From positions 46,937 through 110,936 of the forward strand of contig DFGA01000050.1 of NCBI GenBank assembly GCA_002371615.1: a stretch of 64,000 nucleotides of DNA, read 5' to 3'. The position numbers and the translations under genes were made by a program. Origin of the DNA: Lachnospiraceae bacterium UBA3762. GTDB taxonomy: Bacteria > Bacillota > Clostridia > Lachnospirales > Lachnospiraceae. Position 1 is the stretch's first letter. Each line of letters begins with the position of its first letter. A model generated the notes under the pieces. That model did not search any database. It saw only the letters and a program-made list of their open reading frames with translations, and had not been told where the DNA came from. This document shows, one piece after another, positions 36,495 to 44,965 of this stretch.

Positions 36495-36583
36495 TCTTCA
36501 GCTGACAAATAATAAACAAACAACAAAGGACTCTGAGTCTGTGAAAAAATCTCTGTAAAAACGGAATAACACTGTATGAACGA

Positions 36584-36617
36584 GGTCTCCTAAGACATAA
36601 TAAATATTTAGGAGGCC
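36584..36617 (+). promoter_or_regulatory. Hairpin sequestering the SD of the IS256-type transposase
   Basis: GGTCTCCTAA (36584-36593) can pair with TTAGGAGGCC (36608-36617) with one mismatch. The SD AGGAGG (36610-36615) of the transposase start at 36625 lies in the stem. Many insertion sequences hide their SD in this way so that transcripts entering from outside are not translated. Confidence 0.6.
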
Positions 36618-36624
36618 TTTTATT

Positions 36625-37695
36625 ATGGCAAAAGAAAAGAAACCCGTACACAAAGTCCAGATGACAGACGGTAAGCGTCAGATCATCCAACAGCTCCTTC
36701 AGGAGTATGACATCGAGACCGCAGAGGACATACAGAATGTTCTCAAGGATCTCTTAGGTGGTACCATCAAAGAAATGATGGAAGCCTAAATGGACGATCA
36801 TCTTGGATATCAGAAGTCAGAACGTTATGACAGCGACGATTACCGTAATGACTACAAGACAAAACGCGTCAACTCCAGCTTCGGCAGTCTCGATATCCAG
36901 GTTCCACAGGACCGAAAATCATCCTTTGAGCCTCAGGTTGTTAAAAAGAGGCAGAAGGATATTTCAAACATTGACCAAAAGATCATTTCTATGTATGCCA
37001 AGGGAATGACCACCCTCCAGATTTCCGATACCCTTGAAGACATCTATGGTTTTGAGGCATCAGAAGGCTTTATTTCCGACGTGACGGATAAAATACTGCC
37101 TCAAATCGAGGAATGGCAGCATAGGCCTTTGGAAGACGTTTATCCGGTCATTTTCATTGATGCCATCCACTATTCCGTAAGGGATAATGGTATCATCAGA
37201 AAACTGGCTGCATATATCATCTTGGGCATCACATGTAGCGGTCATAAGGAAGTGCTTTCAATTCAGATCGGTGAAAATGAAAGTGTAAAGTATTGGCTTT
37301 CCGTCCTTAATGAAATGAAAAATCGTGGCGTAAAGGATATCCTCATCGTATGTGCCGATGGTCTTTCGGGCATCAAGGAAGCCATTTCAACTGCCTTCCC
37401 GAATACAGAGTATCAGAGATGCCTAGTCCATCAGGTACGTAACACCCTCAAATATGTGCCTGACAAGGACAGAAAAGCCTTTGCCAAGGATCTGAAGACG
37501 ATTTACAACGCTCCCTCCGAAGAAGATGGCAGGAAAGCTCTGGATCGTGTGAAATCGACTTGGGAAGAAAAATATCCTCGAGCCATGAACCGATGGTACG
37601 ACAACTGGGATGCGCTTACCCCCATCTTCAAATTCTCTGCCGATGTGAGAACTCTGATTTATACTACAAACAGCATTGAATCCCGACTGTTTTAG
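36625..37695 (+). pseudogene. IS256-family transposase, nonsense-mutated and 3'-truncated
   Basis: Translation from ATG 36625 gives 54 residues ending GTIKEMMEA, then an in-frame TAA at 36787-36789, then continues in the same frame as MDDHLGYQKSERYDSDDYRN. Intact IS256 transposases have a Glu codon here, so one base change (GAA to TAA) explains the stop. The DDE residues are still present: Asp in VIFIDAIHYSVR, Asp in VCADGLSGIKEAI, Glu in TTNSIES. The homology ends at TTNSIES, and the frame stops three residues later. The last 50-70 residues and the right end of the element are missing, replaced by IS110-type sequence. The copy cannot make transposase. Confidence 0.9.
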
Positions 37696-37735
37696 AGCCT
37701 CTTCAAATATCTTTCTTTCAGATTTCCTGCTATGA

Positions 37736-38335
37736 ACATCTGACGATATTATTATCACATCAAACAATCCCTTGTATAAGGAGATCCTCGATGAATACCT
37801 GATGACTTACACCATATTATGCGAGAAAATAGAACGCTTGGATACTCGGATCGAAGAGCTTGCCCGCGAAGACAAATACAGTGAATCAGTCAAGAAACTC
37901 TGTTGTTTCATCGGCGTCAAGACGCACATAGCACTATCGGTGCTTGTAGAAGTCGGTGATTTCAATCGTTTTGCTACGGCTGAGAAATTCGCCTCATATA
38001 TCGGTCTTGTCCCTGGTGAAGATTCAAGCGGGGATGAGCAGGTAAAACTCGGAATAACCAAAGCCGGGAATCGGCATCTGCGGATCCTTCTGATCGAAGC
38101 GGCACAATGCTATGGACGAAGCCAAGTGGGTTATAAATCGAAAGATCTAAGGGCTCGTCAAGCGGGAAACCCGCCCCAAGTCATCTCCTATGCCGACAAA
38201 GCCAACGACCGTCTTAAACGACGGTTCTATAAAATGGTTCTTGGAAAAAACAAAAAACACAATGTTGCAAAAGTAGCCATAGCACGGGAACTTGCTTGCT
38301 TTATGTGGGGAATGATGACAGATAATATAGCTTAA
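37736..38335 (+). pseudogene. IS110-family transposase, C-terminal fragment
   Basis: The frame is open from 37736 to 38335 (about 199 residues). It matches the C-terminal half of IS110 transposases: IERLDTRIEELAREDKYSESV, LCCFIGVKTHIALSV, FASYIGLVPGEDSSGDE, LGITKAGNRHLRILLIEAAQ, ending ELACFMWGMMTDNIA. The N-terminal RuvC-like catalytic DEDD half is absent, so the copy is inactive. TTG at 37772 is the first possible start and has no clear SD. The fragment directly follows the broken IS256-type gene. Confidence 0.9.
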
Positions 38336-38716
38336 TAAACAAATAAACTGGAGGCATCTTGAAAGGGCTTCGGCCATTTCAAGGTTCGAGTTATCTATGA
38401 GTTAACTATGTTGGCACAGTTTTTCTGTGATCCACGCAAATAGACGGTAGAACTCACGGCGGACCATTGACCTGCGGTAACCAATCCACGTATATCAGAG
38501 TGGCCAATGCCGGGAACTGATACTCCGAAGCTCTTTCTGGATGCCTTCAAAAACAATAAGATATAGGTTGTAGTGATTCTTGTTTAATCTATCCCTTGAC
38601 AAAGGTCATTACATATCAGTTAACAAAATCAGTCATATTCTTAACTTTCACCAATTATAAAAAGACACCTTCACACCCAAACGATTACCGCAAAGACAAA
38701 AGGATCGGATCCCCGA
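38336..38716. other. Non-coding tail downstream of the IS110 fragment
   Basis: These 381 bases hold no supported gene. Near 38358-38384 an imperfect hairpin (CTTGAAA...TTTCAAG with an inner GGC-TTCG-GCC) lies 20 nt after the transposase stop. The segment to about 38630 is probably the right non-coding part of the IS110-type element. I could not define its terminus. Confidence 0.5.
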
Positions 38717-40480
38717 TCAGGATCTTGCTTCGCAGTCTCTGCGAACCATTATCCTTGTCTGATTCATTCCTACCACATATGCATACTCAAGTTTTTGAGC
38801 AACCTTCTTCAGAACTTCCACGTTGGAATATTCCGAGACCGGAGCTGTCGTAGGGTCAAGAGGCGTTCCGATGCTCCTGATATCCATCATGATATTGTCT
38901 TCCCTGATTTTGGCCAGAATATCCACCTCATCACAGGAGATGCTATGCTCTTTGTTATCAAGCATATACGAGATCATTTCTTCCAAAGACAATGCAATCA
39001 TCACGGAAGTCCTCTGATCCACATCATTGCTTTCGCAGAATCTCTGTAAGGACACAACCGTATCTGATATATCCTCCGTATCCAGCTGAACCGTCACATC
39101 ATAAACCGGAACACTCTCATCTTCTGTCTCGACCAGAAGCAGTCCATGGTATTTTCCGCCGGAATGAGCCGAAATATAAAGATTTGCAAGAATAATAATG
39201 ATCAGCTCCGAAAGCGATACCGCTGGGAATGCCATCCACAGTCCCCTTATCCCGAAGGCACCGGTCAAGATCATCGCAATGGGAATAAGACCCGCAAAAC
39301 CATCATATATACTGACAAAAGAAGCGTACAGTTTTCTGGAAACGATCTGGAAATAATACATAAATATCAGAACAAAACCACGAAAGATAAATACGAGTGA
39401 AAAGATGCGGATCCCAAGATCGGCCGCTGCCGTATCAGCACCCGAATAATTGTACATATACAGAAAGATCTGAGGAAACAGCTCAACCCCTGCAGTACAG
39501 ACCAGACAAGCAATAAACTGTGCGATCATGGCAGTCCGAAGCAGTATCTTTATCCCTTTAAAATCCTTCTGTCCCTTGAGCGCTGCGCCGATAGGCACCA
39601 TGGCTTCCACGACACCGCCCATAGCGATGGATATGATGGATATGGACTGCATGCAAAGGGTAAAGATTGTTACGCCTTCAATACCGGCAAGCGTCATAGA
39701 CAGACTATTTCCGAAAAACGTCTTAATGGCATATCCCAGTTGATTCAGAGACATCGCCACGCCTTTTCCTGCGGCTTCCCGAACCAACACAACGTCTTTG
39801 AGACTGATCTTTCTTAGCGGCACTGATACCTTCCTGCCCGGAAGCAGTAATATGAACCACATCAGGGCAATAAGGTACCCCGAAAAAGTAGCCATGGCTG
39901 CGCCCTTCACCCCGGTGTGAAAATAATGTATGAACACGTAATCCATCACGAGGTTAATGGCATTGGCAGCCAGATTCAGTTTTGTTCCTATCTGTGGGTA
40001 TCCGAAAGCAGCAAAACAATTGATCAGAACCTGAAGAGGAATGATCAATACTCCCGATATGATCGTGACTGCCAAATATGAGGTAAATTCAGGAAGAATC
40101 ACCGTATCAGCGCACATAAGAGGCGCCAGAGGACGGAGGCAGATCATCCCAACAGTTGCAATAAATGCGGAAATTCCCACAGAGGAAGCAAATACCACAG
40201 AAAATAGCCTATCTGCTTTCTCCTTCTTCTGCATACCCGAATACTCGGCATAGGCGGCGGAACCGCCGACACCAAGTATGATATATATAACCGCAAAGAC
40301 ATACATGACCGGAGATGCCATTCCAACCATGCTCATCGCATCACTTCCAAGAAGCTGTGATACGATTATCCCATCAACAAATTCATTAAGTGATATGGCA
40401 AGTTCACTCAACAGCATCGGGCCAAGATACTGATAGAATTTCCTGTTTACAAGTACACCCTTCCGCTCAGTTCCGGTCAT
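38717..40480 (-). CDS. MATE-family exporter with C-terminal anti-sigma-kinase-like domain
   Basis: The 587-residue protein has twelve hydrophobic segments (to about 440) typical of MATE drug/sodium antiporters. The start region reads FYQYLGPMLLSELAISLNEFVDGIIVSQLLG. Residues about 460-582 form a soluble domain like the GHKL ATPase of anti-sigma kinases: N-box-like ALSLEEMISYMLDN and G1-like RSIGTPLDP. The usual ATP-contact Asp of the G1 box is Ser536, and the G2 glycines are missing, so ATP binding is doubtful. Its start overlaps the ATP-grasp gene by 14 nt, so production is coupled; export of the ATP-grasp product is inferred. Confidence 0.88.
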   Translation of the reverse strand: MTGTERKGVLVNRKFYQYLGPMLLSELAISLNEFVDGIIVSQLLGSDAMSMVGMASPVMYVFAVIYIILGVGGSAAYAEYSGMQKKEKADRLFSVVFASSVGISAFIATVGMICLRPLAPLMCADTVILPEFTSYLAVTIISGVLIIPLQVLINCFAAFGYPQIGTKLNLAANAINLVMDYVFIHYFHTGVKGAAMATFSGYLIALMWFILLLPGRKVSVPLRKISLKDVVLVREAAGKGVAMSLNQLGYAIKTFFGNSLSMTLAGIEGVTIFTLCMQSISIISIAMGGVVEAMVPIGAALKGQKDFKGIKILLRTAMIAQFIACLVCTAGVELFPQIFLYMYNYSGADTAAADLGIRIFSLVFIFRGFVLIFMYYFQIVSRKLYASFVSIYDGFAGLIPIAMILTGAFGIRGLWMAFPAVSLSELIIIILANLYISAHSGGKYHGLLLVETEDESVPVYDVTVQLDTEDISDTVVSLQRFCESNDVDQRTSVMIALSLEEMISYMLDNKEHSISCDEVDILAKIREDNIMMDIRSIGTPLDPTTAPVSEYSNVEVLKKVAQKLEYAYVVGMNQTRIMVRRDCEARS

Positions 40481-42158
40481 TTGTCCCGATCACCATTTCA
40501 CTTTCATATCCCGGAATCAGTTCCACCGTTAATCCTTTAACCGTCATAAGCTGCTCCACACCTCTTCGTCCGTATGACAAATAGTCATATGAACTCTTGG
40601 GAACGATAACTCTGCCGCCCTGACGTGCCAGATCAAATGTATCAAACATCAGTTTCAGGCACTCCCTCTCTTTAAGACCCAACAGGGATTCTTTATAATT
40701 GACGATAACAAAGTCAAAGCCTTTATGCGCATCCGTGATGGAATCTTTTGTGATGCATTGTGCCCCTTCTATTTCAAGTTCCTCGTCCGCCGCGACCAGA
40801 ACAGCTCCACAGCAGCCAACCTCTTTAATGACTTCCTCCGGGCTCTTTTCTTTATCCGTTTTCTTCGGAACAAGGCGTCTCGACATTCCGTCATTAAAAA
40901 TGAACTGGAAAAAACTCTTTTCAATATTTGAGAGTATCTTAAGATCTTCCTCAAGAATGGCTTTATCATCATTGATCAAATAGATCTCTCCACCGGTGCC
41001 TTCCAGATCTCTGGTCTTTGTCATCATCTCCGGTTTTGTGACCGGAGTCACATCTATCAAATAGGTGCTCCTTAAGTGCTTGGCCACCTCAAAGACAGGA
41101 CTGTCTTCCACTTCCATGTCCTGGGAAATGATGATGCTCTTTGAACAGCCATTCCGCAGGAGCCTGTATGGTTTCTTCAATTCCTTCATGAATTTATCCG
41201 GGTAAAGAAGCGCATCCAAAATGGAGTCCGTCTCGTGCTGTCCTGAAATCTTATCTGCAAACGCGGCAGGCAGTGACCCTCCCATAGGTCTGCAATTAAC
41301 CTCTATAAGGATCGGCCCTTTTTCATCTATCATGAACTCACCGTGTATCATTCCGTTCTGATAATGTATCGCATCCGCTACCTTAAAAGCGTATTCGATC
41401 AGCTCACTGTGTCCCGGCTCAAAATGGTCGATGTATTTCGTATTGTCATAAATATATCCGCCTTCATTTGTCTTTATTTTGTTGTATTTCAGGAAGGTAG
41501 TGAGCTTATGAAAGCCGTTCCGCGAAAGGATGTTCACGACATATTCTGTTCCGATTATCCTTTCCTGAACAAGCACTTCGGAAATCTTATCTCCGAAATC
41601 GTTCGTCATTTCCATAAGTTGAGCAACCGCATTCTTAACCTCCTCCAGATCATCACACAGGAACAGTCCCTGACTGGCTGCGCCCCTGACAGGTTTTACA
41701 ACAGCACATACAAATCCATTTTCTTTGCAAAAATCGATCGCTTCCTCCGGAGTGGAAACGGTCCTGCCGTGGAGGTATCTGAGCCCGGCATTTTTCAATG
41801 CTTCATGCATTGCAGGCTTTTCCGTCATTGCTTTAATGTATTCCACAGGATTTCCGGGAAGCCCAAGATCCGCAGCAAGCTTCGTGGCAAGCACTACCCC
41901 GGATTCCGTACCCGGCACTACAAGCACGGGATCATATTTCTTTACTTCCTCAAGTGTCTTTTCATAAGAGTCCTGTTCTTTTAACAATACAGGCTGATGA
42001 TACAGCTTGTCGGGGTTGATGGGCGAATCGATCCCACACTCAATACTGTGACGCAACACCTTTGATTCCAGACTGACTGGAGCATATCCCCTACGGACAA
42101 TATCCTCAATATAATTATATCCGGTTGATAATACGTCTACTACAATGATACTTTTCAA
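40467..42158 (-). CDS. ATP-grasp ligase with C-terminal methyltransferase-like region
   Basis: The 563-residue protein has a Rossmann-like N-terminal part (1-110; DPVLVVPGTESGVVLATKLAADLGLPG), an ATP-grasp core (110-310) with the nucleotide Lys155 (AVVKPVRGAASQG) and metal ligands in LIEVNCRPMGG (Glu286, Asn288), then a C-terminal region (about 430-560; FDFVIVNYKESL, LARQGGRVIVPKSS) that resembles a class I methyltransferase without its glycine motif I. The core resembles L-amino-acid ligases and carnosine-synthase-type enzymes that join amino acids. With the coupled MATE exporter it suggests synthesis and export of a small peptide-like compound. The substrate is unknown. GGAGAGAG precedes the ATG. 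Confidence 0.85.
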   Translation of the reverse strand: MKSIIVVDVLSTGYNYIEDIVRRGYAPVSLESKVLRHSIECGIDSPINPDKLYHQPVLLKEQDSYEKTLEEVKKYDPVLVVPGTESGVVLATKLAADLGLPGNPVEYIKAMTEKPAMHEALKNAGLRYLHGRTVSTPEEAIDFCKENGFVCAVVKPVRGAASQGLFLCDDLEEVKNAVAQLMEMTNDFGDKISEVLVQERIIGTEYVVNILSRNGFHKLTTFLKYNKIKTNEGGYIYDNTKYIDHFEPGHSELIEYAFKVADAIHYQNGMIHGEFMIDEKGPILIEVNCRPMGGSLPAAFADKISGQHETDSILDALLYPDKFMKELKKPYRLLRNGCSKSIIISQDMEVEDSPVFEVAKHLRSTYLIDVTPVTKPEMMTKTRDLEGTGGEIYLINDDKAILEEDLKILSNIEKSFFQFIFNDGMSRRLVPKKTDKEKSPEEVIKEVGCCGAVLVAADEELEIEGAQCITKDSITDAHKGFDFVIVNYKESLLGLKERECLKLMFDTFDLARQGGRVIVPKSSYDYLSYGRRGVEQLMTVKGLTVELIPGYESEMVIGTNDRN

Positions 42159-42350
42159 TTTTCTCTCTCCGTTCTCGAGTTTACGTGTCTATATACAAAT
42201 ATTTTAGTGTATCAAGTTTCACACTCATAGCATATCGAATTATCAACGCAAAATCAACACTTGCGACACGTTTAATATAAAATATAAACGAATTGTTAAT
42301 AATCAGCAAAATCAGTCATTTTATTAACAAACTGGAATTGTCGTTCTGAG
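42159..42350. promoter_or_regulatory. Upstream region of the ATP-grasp gene
   Basis: This AT-rich gap contains an imperfect dyad at 42270-42291 (CGTTTA...TAAACG) and, on the minus strand, TTGATA with a TATAGA 16 bp away near 42189-42216. These are plausible operator and promoter parts for the ATP-grasp-MATE operon, but the matches are weak. Confidence 0.35.
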
Positions 42351-42958
42351 TTATCCTACGATCGGGCAAAGGTCAGCCAATGTGTCCTCTGTATCCACCG
42401 GCACCCAATGGCCTTCCACACAGATTTCCGGATTGAGGCTCTTTATCGTATCATACAGGCTTTCGCTCAGATGCTCGTAGAATCATCGGTATGTGGTGCT
42501 TCAGTTTGCATGATCCTGACTTTCAGCCCTCCAAGATCAAGATCTATCTCACCCGAAAACGAAATCTCGGCCGTCTTAACTTTAACTTCATTATTTCCAC
42601 CATACTCTTTTCTTATGCTCTCATGAAGGGCAAGAAATTCAGCAGGACCGTTCTTTTCTAATCTGTCCCTACACTCCGCCAAGTGATTGTTGGTTATATT
42701 ATTTGCCATGCACAGACCATGAACTGCATGCATTCCGAAAGTATGATCCCAATGCCAGTGTGTAAGTACCGTAATTCTCGGCAACGGCAGGTTTTCCTTT
42801 TCCAAAAGAGCGTAGAATTCTTTGGTATGACCGGCGGAATGGCCCGCATCAACAGCGATGCTCCAATCTGTCCCTTTTACATATGCAAGATTCGGACGGT
42901 CTCTTTCTTCTTCATACGGCATATACCAGATATGATCTGTAAGTTTTTTAAGTTCCAT
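42351..42958 (-). pseudogene. Metallo-beta-lactamase-fold hydrolase, internally deleted and frameshifted
   Basis: From ATG 42958 (GGAG 8 nt upstream) the frame reads an MBL-fold protein with THWHWDHTFGMHA (HxHxDH zinc site) up to EAPHTDDST, and then stops at 42467. Immediately beyond, in another frame, the sequence encodes EHLSESLYDTIKSLNP, EICVEGHWVPVDTED and TLADLCPIVG before a TAA at 42351. That is the natural C-terminus with its last zinc-ligand His. The central part (I estimate 40-60 residues) is deleted and the junction is out of frame, so the gene is dead. It follows the GNAT gene in the same direction. Confidence 0.85.
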
Positions 42959-42997
42959 ATTTTCATCTCCGCCTTTAGTCACATCTACCATTTCTAG

Positions 42998-43441
42998 TTA
43001 TATTCTCTTTGATAATGCCACTGTGGTTTCTTCTTTGACATAACAGTTTTTCTTGTAAAAATCATATGCAGGAACATTTGAATCCATTAACAAGAATATC
43101 TGCTTAAGTCCCAGCTGCTTAATTGCTTCCTCAATCTCTGCAAGGAAGAAGGTTCCCGCACCGGCACCCTGTCTGTCCGTTTTAATACAGAGTTCATTGA
43201 TTATATACTCCGTACCTGAATACCAATGCTTTATATATCCCATGGAGATACCGATCAATTCGTTATCTTCGTATAGTCCATAGGTCAGGGAATATCCTTG
43301 ACCTATAAGATCGTTAATGTACATATCAAGCTGTTCCTTATCAGACCAATCATCGTTCCATGGTTCTTTAGTAAAGACGCTTACGAAAACATCTTTTATG
43401 GTTTCTTTATCATCCGGACTGAGTCTTTTCAGTTCAAACAT
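42998..43441 (-). CDS. GNAT-family N-acetyltransferase
   Basis: The 147-residue protein has the GNAT core: FTKEPWNDDW near the start, YIINELCIKTDRQGAGAGTFFLAEIE (acetyl-CoA loop, a variant of Q/RxxGxG/A) and FLLMDSNVPAYDFYKKNCYVKEE. It resembles the aminoglycoside 6'-acetyltransferase-like branch, but the substrate is not predictable. AAGGAG lies 10 nt before the ATG. The 3' neighbour is the MBL pseudogene. Confidence 0.85.
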   Translation of the reverse strand: MFELKRLSPDDKETIKDVFVSVFTKEPWNDDWSDKEQLDMYINDLIGQGYSLTYGLYEDNELIGISMGYIKHWYSGTEYIINELCIKTDRQGAGAGTFFLAEIEEAIKQLGLKQIFLLMDSNVPAYDFYKKNCYVKEETTVALSKRI

Positions 43442-43476
43442 CTTTCATACACTCCTTAAGTGAGAGGCAGGTAAAA

Positions 43477-43629
43477 TTATGTCTTCTTCAGATAAAAATA
43501 CTTGCTTAGCTTTGGATCTTTGTCTTCTCGGACAAATCCCGATTTGTCATCGTCTATAAAACTGTAATATAGTATGCATTCATTCTTAACATAACTCTTG
43601 ACGAAATTCACGGAATTATATATAGTCAA
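43477..43629 (-). pseudogene. Short protein-like remnant
   Basis: On the minus strand a frame of about 50 codons (TTG at 43629 or GTG at 43611) reads FVKSYVKNECILYYSFIDDD and then KSGFVREDKDPKLSKYFYLK, ending at TAA 43477. The amino-acid composition looks like a real protein C-terminus, but there is no SD and no family is recognisable. It is most likely the tail of a lost gene, in keeping with the neighbouring pseudogene. Confidence 0.3.
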
Positions 43630-43631
43630 AA

Positions 43632-43669
43632 CGAGCTGAACAATGGATATTTAACCACCATTCAGCTCG
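43632..43669 (-). terminator. Inverted repeat, probable terminator
   Basis: CGAGCTGAA (43632-43640 side) pairs with TTCAGCTCG (43661-43669 side) with a loop of about 20 nt that can pair partly. On the minus strand it is followed by TTTTGACT. It lies 75-110 nt after the ilvA stop and could end that transcript. Confidence 0.5.
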
Positions 43670-43713
43670 TAATTATCTTAGGATATCTCATTTACAGAAA
43701 AACTTTCACACAC

Positions 43714-43736
43714 TCGACTCTGCAATAAGCAGAGTC
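43714..43736. terminator. Hairpin directly after ilvA
   Basis: GACTCTGC / GCAGAGTC with a 5-nt loop lies within 30 nt of the ilvA stop. Its T-run (CCTTTTTGTT) is on the plus-strand side, so on the minus strand it is only a hairpin. It may protect the mRNA 3' end. Confidence 0.45.
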
Positions 43737-43743
43737 CTTTTTG

Positions 43744-44955
43744 TTAAATAACAGTGCGTACCACTTTCGGTTTGTAGCCTTTTATCTCCAATGACTTGAG
43801 TATCTGATCCTTGTGCTGCGTTCCAAACGCCTCAAGTGTAATGCGAAGTTCAACAGCGGCATTCCTGTTTGTAGATACAAACTGGTTGTGTTCGAGTTTG
43901 ATAACATTTCCGTTATCTTCTGCAATAACACTTGCAACTCTTGAAAGCTCACCCGGCTTATCCGGCAAGAGAACGGATACCGTAAATATCCTGTCTCTCA
44001 TAATGAGTCCCTGGGATACAACGGAAGACATCGTGATAACATCCATATTACCGCCCGAAAGTATCGATACTATCCTCTTGTTCTTAACCTTCAGATGATC
44101 AAGTGCGGCAACCGTCAGCAATCCGGAGTTCTCAACGATCATTTTATGATTTTCGACCATATCAAGAAATGCTACGATCAGTTCTTCATCTCCAACCGTT
44201 ATTATTTTATCAATATTTTTCTGAATATAAGGGAAAATCACGGAGCCTGGAGTCTTAACCGCCGTACCGTCCGCTATAGTCGATACACTCTTTAATCCGG
44301 TGACTTTCCCGGCTTCAAGGGAAGCTTTCATACATGCGGCACCTTCCGGTTCCACTCCTATAACCTTAATCTTGGGATTAAGAAGTTTTGCAAGAGTTGA
44401 AACTCCGGCGGCAAGTCCGCCACCTCCTATAGGCACAAGAATATAATCAACTACCGGAAGATCCTGAAATATCTCCATGGCAATAGTTCCCTGTCCGGTA
44501 GCAACAGTCTCATCGTCGAACGGATGAATAAAAGTATAGCCCTTCTCTTTTGCAAGTTGCAAAGCCTTCTCGCACGCTTCGTCATATACATCTCCGTGAA
44601 GGATAACTTCAGCTCCGAGATTCTTTGTCCTGTTAACTTTGATAAGAGGCGTGGTCGTAGGCATTACAATAACAGCCTTAAGGCCATACTCTTTAGCCGC
44701 ATAAGCAACACCCTGGGCATGATTGCCGGCCGATGCCGTAATAATACCCTTTGCACGCTCTTTGGCCGATAAGGTACTTACCTTGTAATATGCACCGCGA
44801 AGCTTGTAAGCTCCGGTCATCTGCATATTTTCCGGTTTCAGATATACTTTGTTTCCTGTACGCTCGCTTAAATACGAACTGTACACAAGTTTAGTCTCTT
44901 TTGTGACTTCCTTGACAAGTCTTGCCGCCTCTTCGAATCTGTCAAGAGTCAGCAT
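43744..44955 (-). CDS. ilvA: Threonine ammonia-lyase with ACT domain
   Basis: This PLP enzyme deaminates threonine to 2-oxobutanoate. The protein of about 403 residues has the PLP-Lys motif ENMQMTGAYKLRGAYYK, SAGNHAQGVAYAAK, the phosphate loop PIGGGGLAAG and a C-terminal ACT domain (FTVSVLLPDKPGELSRVASVI). This is the single-ACT short (TdcB-like/YgfG-size) form. I set the start at Met 44955 to match the family (MLTLDRFEEAARLV). An ATG at 44985 adds ten residues, overlaps ftsY more and has no better SD. It follows ftsY in the smc-ftsY transcript, an unusual partner for a catabolic or isoleucine gene. Confidence 0.93.
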   Translation of the reverse strand: MLTLDRFEEAARLVKEVTKETKLVYSSYLSERTGNKVYLKPENMQMTGAYKLRGAYYKVSTLSAKERAKGIITASAGNHAQGVAYAAKEYGLKAVIVMPTTTPLIKVNRTKNLGAEVILHGDVYDEACEKALQLAKEKGYTFIHPFDDETVATGQGTIAMEIFQDLPVVDYILVPIGGGGLAAGVSTLAKLLNPKIKVIGVEPEGAACMKASLEAGKVTGLKSVSTIADGTAVKTPGSVIFPYIQKNIDKIITVGDEELIVAFLDMVENHKMIVENSGLLTVAALDHLKVKNKRIVSILSGGNMDVITMSSVVSQGLIMRDRIFTVSVLLPDKPGELSRVASVIAEDNGNVIKLEHNQFVSTNRNAAVELRITLEAFGTQHKDQILKSLEIKGYKPKVVRTVI

Positions 44956-44965
44956 ATCGCCATGT

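Larger units (their letters stand above)
43442..43743. other. Gap between GNAT and ilvA: gene remnant and two hairpins
   Basis: These 302 bases contain no full gene. They hold a short open remnant (43477-43629), a hairpin at 43632-43669 and one at 43714-43736, annotated separately. Confidence 0.6.

Noticed and set aside
36787..36789. The in-frame TAA of the IS256-type transposase as a programmed recoding site
   Set aside because: No recoding signal is visible, the element is also truncated at its 3' end, and one base change from a conserved Glu codon explains it.
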